NCBI GenBank assembly: GCA_029259875.1
Contig: JAJDEK010000144.1
Span: 1-7,455 of the forward strand
DNA: 7,455 bases
Direction of reading: 5' to 3'
DNA from: Planctomycetaceae bacterium
Lineage (GTDB): Bacteria > Planctomycetota > Planctomycetia > Planctomycetales > Planctomycetaceae
The stretch's first letter is position 1. Every line of letters begins with the position of its first letter. The notes under the pieces are model-generated. The model had not been told where the DNA came from. It did no database searches and saw only the letters and a program-made list of their open reading frames with translations. Of the stretch, positions 1-5,425 are shown piece after piece. Position numbers and translations under genes: made by a program.

Positions 1-2883
1 GAATGGCGGAGGTTGCTGATTACGCATTGGACGTCGTCTGTTATAGGGCGGGCGTCGCAGATTTCCAGGGCGACGCTGTGTGCCTTCTGGCTGCAATTGC
101 TTTAATGCTGCCTCATATTGTTCACATTTATCCCACATCAAAATGCTATCCACTGCATTACCAGATTGCTCGTACATCCGGGAGAGTTCCTCTGTTGCAT
201 TGAGTAGCTCATGGTAGAGACTAGCCGACTGAGAATGTATTTTTAACTCTCCTTCGAGAAATTGAACCGCACTTTCCAGGAATCCAATGGCCTCTTCCTC
301 ATTTCCTTTTCTCATAAGAATCTTTGCCAGCGCGATTTTAAACTTTGCCAACCATTTTTTATATTCTGAGGATTGAGGGAATTGAGTTACCAATTCTTCT
401 TGTAACCTGATCGCTGTTCTTAAAGAGAGTTCGGCTGAATCATGACGCAGACGTACTTTATCAAAAGTTTCATTTTGTTTTGATAACGCATCCAATACAT
501 GTGCCATTTTATTATGTGCATGAATTAACGAGATTTTGTATTCCGGAATCGTCGGATAATCAGAAACAAGACGACTCGCATGCTGAATTGCTTTTTTTAA
601 TTGTGCAAGCAGAGCCTCACTAATCAGATAGGTGGGTACATGTTGAATATCAATTCTTTCATACGATTTCACAACCGCCTGTCGATAATCTGCGACTTGG
701 GGGTATTCCTGAACCAGACTTTCAAGTATTTGATGAACACGTTCTTGTTTTTTGCTGTCCGCTTCGGATTGTGGATAAGAGCGATTCGAAATTTGTTCCT
801 GCAGACAGAGAGCCAATAAGTATTGATATTCTGGTTTGGGATGTTTGGAGTCGATTAGCTGTTCCAGAATATCAACCGCTTGTTGCAAACGATCTTGAAC
901 TGACTTTGTATCATCTGTCGTTAAACGGCGCAGGGGCGCTGCTGATCCTGTTCTGTTTCTATCAATTTGTTCCGGACGCATCTTGCGCGACATCAAATAG
1001 TAAGTGCGTGCCAATTCAAAACGGAGAGACGCTTGATCTGGATTTTGAGAAAGCGCCGTTTGTAACTTTTGCTCTGCTTTCTGGTGCGATTGATTTGCTT
1101 CCTGACGTTGTCCTAGATAGCCATAAACTCGACCAATTTCATTGAAGAGTGTCGCGACAGTAAAAGTATCTGACTTTTCAGGGTTTTGTTGATAGAGGGC
1201 AAGAGACTTTTGATAAGCATCTAATGCGGACTTGAAATCCCCCAGCCGCCGATGAATATCACCCACTTTGTGTTGCGCATTGGCTGCCTTTAATTGAAAT
1301 TCGTGTTGTGCTCCCGTCGAATCAGCCAATTGTTCATAGAACTGGACCATCCCCGCCAACAAATCTGCAGATTCCCGGGACAGAACCGGTTCCGAATAAT
1401 CGGCAGTGGAATTATCATGATCCAATGACCCGGCACGGCTTGGAACAAATCGGTCAAAGACACGGTCAAGCGCTGCTGTCGCTAATTGAGAAGAAGCTTC
1501 TGCGCGTTTTCTTTGTTGTCGTTCTTGTTCAAAGCCAAACGCAAAAGAAACTCCCAGTAACATTATTAAGATCAGAGCAAGGCTCGATAACATTGCAATA
1601 GCAGGGTTTCTGCGACTCCAACGCCAAAGACGCTCGAGCGACGTAATACGTCTGGCTTGAATCGGCCGGTTTTCGAGAAACCGGTTCAGATCCTCAGCCA
1701 AATCACTCGCATTCTGATAGCGATGTTTTGGATCATGTGCGATTGCCTTAAGAACAACCGTTTCCAGATCACGCGAAATTTCAGGATTGATACGCCTTAG
1801 CGGAACAACCGAGCCATGTGTAATCCTCTCAATCATTTGATGGCGACTTGAACGCTCAATGGCAGGATGTTTTGTCAGTAATTCATAAAGGGTAATTCCC
1901 AGTCCATAAATATCACTTTGAGAGCAGGTCTCTCCCCGAAACATTTCAGGCGCCATATAACCGAGCGTACCAACGATATCTGTTGATTGGCTCAGATCAT
2001 TTTGTTCGGCGGCACGCGCCAAACCAAAGTCGGTGATGCATAACAGGCCATCACGGTCCAAAAGTAAATTCCCCGGTTTAATGTCTCGATGCAAAATCCC
2101 ACGGTCATGCGCATACTGCAAGGCATTGGCAGCTTGAATTCCCAGAGATGCAATACATTGAGGAGAACTAACATATTTTTCAAATTCGGTTCTATCAACA
2201 TTTTTTGTTACTGATTTACTGACCGCATCCGTCTGAGAATTTTTGTTGTCGGAAGAAGCGGAATGACTGCCAGTCTGCGTCGTTGTATTATCCACTGTAA
2301 TGTGTTTGTTTTGAATGGTATCAGCAGCCGTGACGACCAATCTCTGCGCCAATTCATCGAGACCAATACCTTCGATAAGTTGCATCACGTAATAATGAAA
2401 ACCATCATTCTCACCAACACCATAAACGGGTACGATATTCGTGTGATGGAGTGCAGCAGTCAGCTCAGCTTCGCGGCGAAACCGCTTCAACTGTTTTTCC
2501 TCAAGCAGTAAATGCCGCGGTAACAGTTTCAGTGCGACGCGTCGATTGAGCGATTCCTGAATGGCTTCATACACAACACCCATTCCACCTCGTCCAATTT
2601 CCTGAACGATTCGAAAATCACCGAGTTGTTGTGGTGTACTTGCTCCTAAAGAGACTTTCCCATTGGAATCACTGATATGTTTTCCACCTTCCAATGCAGC
2701 AATTGCGGGAAAGTACTCTTCAATTTCGTTTGCAAGATCAGGATAGCGCTCAACGTACTCAGAAACAGCAACGCCTGAGCCTTTACGAAGTTGTGCGACA
2801 AACTCTTCTGCGATTTGCTCTAAATCGGGAAGTTCTGGAGGAGTCAGATTTTTGACTGTATGATGTGAACCGGAAGATGGCAT
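1..2883 (-). CDS. Membrane-anchored Ser/Thr protein kinase with TPR-rich C-terminal region (3' end outside window)
   Basis: An uninterrupted reading frame of 961 codons runs from ATG (2881-2883) to base 1 with no stop, so the C-terminus is missing. Residues about 20-65 form the short helical region (ending EEYFPAIAALE) often found at the N-terminus of planctomycete kinases. The Hanks-type kinase domain spans about 90-405: glycine loop GRGGMG (97-102), VALK lysine K119, alpha-C glutamate E138, catalytic HRD (265-267) with K269 and N272, DFG (285-287) and APE (311-313). All catalytic residues are present, so it should be active. A Ser/Thr/Asn-rich insert (about 184-230) sits before the catalytic loop. 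One hydrophobic segment (about 428-450) should be a transmembrane helix, placing the kinase in the cytoplasm. Helical TPR-like repeats follow (about 505-930), then an Arg/Pro-rich tail (935-961). It lies 54 bases after the sigma factor gene, probably in one operon, and is a likely regulator of it. The substrate and signal are unknown. Confidence 0.95.
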   Translation of the reverse strand, partial: MPSSGSHHTVKNLTPPELPDLEQIAEEFVAQLRKGSGVAVSEYVERYPDLANEIEEYFPAIAALEGGKHISDSNGKVSLGASTPQQLGDFRIVQEIGRGGMGVVYEAIQESLNRRVALKLLPRHLLLEEKQLKRFRREAELTAALHHTNIVPVYGVGENDGFHYYVMQLIEGIGLDELAQRLVVTAADTIQNKHITVDNTTTQTGSHSASSDNKNSQTDAVSKSVTKNVDRTEFEKYVSSPQCIASLGIQAANALQYAHDRGILHRDIKPGNLLLDRDGLLCITDFGLARAAEQNDLSQSTDIVGTLGYMAPEMFRGETCSQSDIYGLGITLYELLTKHPAIERSSRHQMIERITHGSVVPLRRINPEISRDLETVVLKAIAHDPKHRYQNASDLAEDLNRFLENRPIQARRITSLERLWRWSRRNPAIAMLSSLALILIMLLGVSFAFGFEQERQQRKRAEASSQLATAALDRVFDRFVPSRAGSLDHDNSTADYSEPVLSRESADLLAGMVQFYEQLADSTGAQHEFQLKAANAQHKVGDIHRRLGDFKSALDAYQKSLALYQQNPEKSDTFTVATLFNEIGRVYGYLGQRQEANQSHQKAEQKLQTALSQNPDQASLRFELARTYYLMSRKMRPEQIDRNRTGSAAPLRRLTTDDTKSVQDRLQQAVDILEQLIDSKHPKPEYQYLLALCLQEQISNRSYPQSEADSKKQERVHQILESLVQEYPQVADYRQAVVKSYERIDIQHVPTYLISEALLAQLKKAIQHASRLVSDYPTIPEYKISLIHAHNKMAHVLDALSKQNETFDKVRLRHDSAELSLRTAIRLQEELVTQFPQSSEYKKWLAKFKIALAKILMRKGNEEEAIGFLESAVQFLEGELKIHSQSASLYHELLNATEELSRMYEQSGNAVDSILMWDKCEQYEAALKQLQPEGTQRRPGNLRRPPYNRRRPMRNQQPPPF

Positions 2884-2892
2884 TGCCTGTTG

Positions 2893-2896
2893 TCCT
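2893..2896 (-). promoter_or_regulatory. Ribosome binding site of the kinase gene
   Basis: On the minus strand AGGA stands nine bases before the ATG at 2881-2883. It is a short but well-placed Shine-Dalgarno sequence and supports that start codon. The N-terminal protein sequence that follows also has the length expected ahead of a planctomycete kinase domain. Confidence 0.55.
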
Positions 2897-2937
2897 GTAA
2901 ATTTTAAGCCTCAACCACTCTCTTCACTTACGACTAA

Positions 2938-3573
2938 TTATTCAATAATACCCGGAATTTGGACTAGAACAGAGCGCAATCTGGTTAAAGCACGAAAATA
3001 TCTCATGCTGGCTGCTTTTGGTTCGATTTCGAGTACTTCAGCGGCTTCTAAGTTCGACAATTCTTCAAAATGCCGAAGTACTAATATCTCACGATCCATT
3101 TCATTCAGACTTTCGAGCGCCGTATGTAACTGGGCAGATAACTCTTCCTTGAGCGCCGCCTGACTGGGTGACGACAAATTCCCCAGCAACATATCTGCGA
3201 TTTGAAATGAAGTCGAAGCGGAAAAGATCCTGCGTTTTGCTTTCACTTCTCGTCTTACATCACGCTTTTTCGCTCCCAGATGACGTCGATGTACGTCAAT
3301 CAGAGTTTGACCGACAATCGTCCGCAGCCAGATAAAAAACGAAGTCGCGGGATCTTTCAGATAATGTTCAATCCGCGTTGCGGCATCGAGATACGCTTCC
3401 TGGAGTATATCATCCGCATCGACCCGACCTAACAAACGCTGATCGAGACGAAAATTCACAATTCGCCAGAGACGATCACGATGCTGGCTGTATTCTTCTG
3501 CAAGAATCCCTTCCGGATCCTGTCGTAACCGTTTGAGAAACTCTTCAGAGTTTTCGTGCTCATCTAACAACAA
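2938..3573 (-). CDS. ECF-type RNA polymerase sigma factor, Planctomycetaceae-type
   Basis: A 211-residue protein with the two domains of an extracytoplasmic-function sigma-70 factor. Region 2 covers about residues 31-105: an acidic 2.2 core (DADDILQEAYLDA, 52-64) that normally contacts the polymerase beta' coiled coil, then the 2.3-2.4 part (FFIWLRTIVGQTLIDVHRR, 79-97) that melts and reads the -10 box. A basic linker follows (about 101-115). Region 4 (about 148-203, with LNEMDREILVLRHFEELS) carries the helix-turn-helix for the -35 box. There is no sigma 1.1 or region 3 and no fused C-terminal sensor. No ATG lies between the in-frame stop at 3616-3618 and the first conserved residues. Two adjacent TTG codons (3571-3573 and 3568-3570) are the best starts, with GGGAG just upstream. 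The kinase gene follows after 54 bases. In planctomycetes such pairs are grouped as STK-linked ECF factors, and kinase control of this factor is inferred from that. No anti-sigma gene is visible. Confidence 0.93.
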   Translation of the reverse strand: MLLDEHENSEEFLKRLRQDPEGILAEEYSQHRDRLWRIVNFRLDQRLLGRVDADDILQEAYLDAATRIEHYLKDPATSFFIWLRTIVGQTLIDVHRRHLGAKKRDVRREVKAKRRIFSASTSFQIADMLLGNLSSPSQAALKEELSAQLHTALESLNEMDREILVLRHFEELSNLEAAEVLEIEPKAASMRYFRALTRLRSVLVQIPGIIE

Positions 3574-3579
3574 CCCTAT

Positions 3580-3584
3580 CTCCC
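3580..3584 (-). promoter_or_regulatory. Ribosome binding site deciding the TTG start of the sigma factor
   Basis: GGGAG on the minus strand lies six bases before the first TTG and nine before the second. It is the only good Shine-Dalgarno sequence in the short stretch after the upstream in-frame stop. It supports initiation at TTG rather than at a downstream codon, as the first downstream ATG would cut into the conserved core. Which of the two TTGs is used cannot be told from sequence. Confidence 0.6.
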
Positions 3585-3612
3585 AGCCGGTGTATGTATA
3601 GTATTTTGAGCT

Positions 3613-3642
3613 ATTCTAGCTGATTGGCAGTAGTGACGACAA
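3613..3642 (-). promoter_or_regulatory. Candidate sigma-70-type promoter of the sigma factor-kinase operon
   Basis: Read on the minus strand, TTGTCG (3637-3642, four of six matches to TTGACA) is followed after 18 bases by TAGAAT (3613-3618, five of six matches to TATAAT). Transcription would start near 3605, giving a leader of about 30 bases that contains the GGGAG ribosome site. The -35 match is weak. The TATAAC box at 3681-3686 upstream is an alternative -10 element, so this is only a candidate. Confidence 0.35.
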
Positions 3643-3654
3643 GCCACACCACTC

Positions 3655-3667
3655 AGCGACGATCGCT
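3655..3667. repeat. Short GC-rich inverted repeat in the intergenic region
   Basis: AGCGA (3655-3659) and TCGCT (3663-3667) are perfect inverted copies separated by three bases. Flanking bases (ACT and AGT, with a small internal mismatch) extend the symmetry imperfectly to about 3651-3671. It lies between the TATAACCATTA word and the candidate -35 box of the sigma gene, a position suited to an operator. No T-run follows on either strand, so it does not look like a terminator. Chance occurrence is possible at this length. Confidence 0.3.
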
Positions 3668-3675
3668 TCAGTTTG

Positions 3676-3686
3676 TAATGGTTATA
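3676..3686 (-). promoter_or_regulatory. TATAACCATTA element, copy 1 (upstream of the sigma factor gene)
   Basis: On the minus strand this 11-base word is identical to, and in the same orientation as, one at 7418-7428 upstream of the cytochrome gene. It ends 102 bases before the TTG start. Its TATAAC part matches a -10 hexamer in five of six positions, with CATTA where transcription could begin. No convincing -35 hexamer lies 16-18 bases upstream. It could therefore be a -10 box used by a non-housekeeping sigma factor, an activator-dependent promoter, or a protein-binding site. Confidence 0.35.
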
Positions 3687-3717
3687 CTATCATTTTGATC
3701 GAATATCTTTTGGGAGG

Positions 3718-3742
3718 CGACTATAAATAGTACGTATAGTCG
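3718..3742. other. Perfect 8-bp stem-loop after the beta-barrel gene
   Basis: CGACTATA (3718-3725) and TATAGTCG (3735-3742) are exact inverted copies around a nine-base loop. On the minus strand the hairpin begins 21 bases after the barrel gene's stop codon, where a transcript end would be expected. The stem is AT-rich and no U-tract follows it on either strand, so it is not a canonical intrinsic terminator. It may act as an mRNA 3'-end stabiliser, a weak or Rho-assisted terminator, or an operator for the downstream sigma gene. Confidence 0.4.
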
Positions 3743-3763
3743 AAGAATTACGCTGGGAAAGCT

Positions 3764-5410
3764 TTAGAATTTAGCAAGAAATTCAATACGCGCACCGGAA
3801 CCAACGCCGCGTGATTCCTGTTTCGAAACAAAGCTATCAAGCAACATGATCCAATGTTGTCCAATTGCTTTCTGATAGCGTATAGCGCCAGCGATAGCAC
3901 CATCATTGATCCCCTTCGTATTTTTCCGACCACCAATTTCGAAGATGAGTTGCTGGCGGGTCTTATCATAAAATAGCTGATAACCAAGACTGGCCCCCGC
4001 AGCATTAGTCGCCTGATTACTCAAGGGAGCACCATATTGCCCCAAACCAGAGGCAGCATACAGCAGACCAACTTGCCCTAAAGGTCCACCTGCCAATGTT
4101 CCTCGCGCAGGAGAAGTAAATTCATCGATTGCCAGGAAAGAATTGAAATAGACCAAATCGGACGAATGATGCGGGGTCAATGAAATCTGGCTGAAGAGTA
4201 ATTCTCCCTGTCCCGAAGTCGCAGTTTCACCTTCGTGTGGAAATGAACCTAATACTTGGAACGAAGTATTATAAGTATTGTGAAATCCATGCAGACGCTG
4301 AATGGCACTTAACCCGAACGCAGTCATACTACCAAATTGCTGATTGCTGGAATGGACAGTTGCCACATCGGCATTGACCGTGCTGACAGCAAGATCTGTC
4401 TCGGTAAATATACCATACATTCGAGAATCCGGATCACGAATGTTATTATTCCGGTTGATATCACCTTCCACATACACCCCGGTGATTCGCATATTCAAAA
4501 TGCCTCCACCGTTGACTGTGTTTCGCGTTACGGTGACGGCATCAACCATATCTTCATTAATTAACAAGCCCTGTTGAAACGACATCGGTTGTCGACCGAC
4601 TGAAAAACCGACGTCGTATCTATGGACATCGTAGGGGTCCAGGTTGGGAAATATTTCGCCAAAATCACCTTCAAAAAACAGTGTTTGAATATCGGCGTTC
4701 AAACCATCAAGCCATTGACCATCATGAAAGTCATAGCCTGTGAACAACCTGGATGCAGTCAGTTCCTTATCGAGCGAACGCAGCCCCACCAAGACTCGTT
4801 CTGTCCCTGAAAGATTCAATTGCCCAAACAAATCAAGTCGGTTGGCCCATTCTGTCGCATTGGTTCCCGTTCGATTATTAAAATAGTTCAGACCTGTTCG
4901 ATAAGTACCGAACACCCAAAACGAAGGACGCCAGACAGCGCCTGTCGGGATGACGATCCCTTGATCCAAGAATCCAATGTCTAGAAATTTTTCGTTTGTC
5001 TCAATCAGTAAATTCGGACGATCCGGAATGGGTTGTAAACCGATGGCATGCTCGTCTAAGGGAGATTCAGAAGTGTAATGTTCTGCACAGATCAGACGCT
5101 CACCAAAGTGTGCGAGCGGCTCAGCTGGAGCCGATAAGATTTCTAAAAGCGTCTCGCCTAACTTCCAATAGAGTGGATCATGATCATGTACGAGATTAGG
5201 ATCGTAGTCGACACGTTCGGCAAATGGGTTAATGTATGTCTCGCCGTACTTTTCTATCTCTAGATCTTCTATCTCTTGACTCTCATCTACAGCGGGAGGG
5301 AGAAAAACTCTCCCCGGTTCATCGAGATCCTGCGCAACAACGATCCCCGAATACAACAGGATTGTATTCACGAGTAGTAGTCGCAGATATTGTTGTTGAA
5401 TTATTTTCAT
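3764..5410 (-). CDS. Outer-membrane beta-barrel (porin-like) protein, partner of the pentahaem cytochrome
   Basis: A 548-residue exported protein. Residues 1-26 form a signal peptide (basic start, hydrophobic core, IVVA before Q27). Residues about 27-145 are a soluble, acidic extension rich in Asp and Glu at 28-57, with a VHDHDP cluster at 74-79. From about 150 to 548 the sequence alternates short amphipathic stretches and turns typical of beta strands, and it ends in EFLAKF; a C-terminal Phe is the usual signal for barrel assembly by BamA. A GRQPMSFQQGLL segment (272-283) resembles motifs of alginate-export-like and related porins, but no family can be named securely. The ATG at 5408-5410 lies 15 bases after the cytochrome stop, with no clear ribosome site, suggesting translational coupling in one operon. 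By inference it is a porin or conduit working with the cytochrome; a different barrel role, such as transport of the cytochrome's substrate, is also possible. Confidence 0.8.
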   Translation of the reverse strand: MKIIQQQYLRLLLVNTILLYSGIVVAQDLDEPGRVFLPPAVDESQEIEDLEIEKYGETYINPFAERVDYDPNLVHDHDPLYWKLGETLLEILSAPAEPLAHFGERLICAEHYTSESPLDEHAIGLQPIPDRPNLLIETNEKFLDIGFLDQGIVIPTGAVWRPSFWVFGTYRTGLNYFNNRTGTNATEWANRLDLFGQLNLSGTERVLVGLRSLDKELTASRLFTGYDFHDGQWLDGLNADIQTLFFEGDFGEIFPNLDPYDVHRYDVGFSVGRQPMSFQQGLLINEDMVDAVTVTRNTVNGGGILNMRITGVYVEGDINRNNNIRDPDSRMYGIFTETDLAVSTVNADVATVHSSNQQFGSMTAFGLSAIQRLHGFHNTYNTSFQVLGSFPHEGETATSGQGELLFSQISLTPHHSSDLVYFNSFLAIDEFTSPARGTLAGGPLGQVGLLYAASGLGQYGAPLSNQATNAAGASLGYQLFYDKTRQQLIFEIGGRKNTKGINDGAIAGAIRYQKAIGQHWIMLLDSFVSKQESRGVGSGARIEFLAKF

Positions 5411-5425
5411 TACGATTAATTAGTG

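Noticed and set aside
771..1145. 124-codon open frame on the plus strand
   Set aside because: It lies wholly opposite the TPR region of the kinase, has no ribosome site and no recognisable domain; it is an antisense shadow. The same applies to the plus-strand frames at 3-203, 601-819, 1308-1601 and 2263-2511.
3718..3742. Calling the hairpin a Rho-independent terminator
   Set aside because: The stem is AT-rich and no run of T follows it on either strand, so it is kept as an unassigned stem-loop.
3748..4005. 85-codon minus-strand frame overlapping the end of the barrel gene
   Set aside because: It is a shifted frame inside a well-supported gene with no domain of its own. The barrel frame ends in the expected C-terminal Phe, so no frameshift needs to be invoked.
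3764..5410. Assignment of the barrel protein to the BBP7 planctomycete family or to MtrB
   Set aside because: The characteristic N-terminal sequence expected of BBP7 proteins and the long many-stranded layout of MtrB were not recognised. Only a general beta-barrel call is supported.
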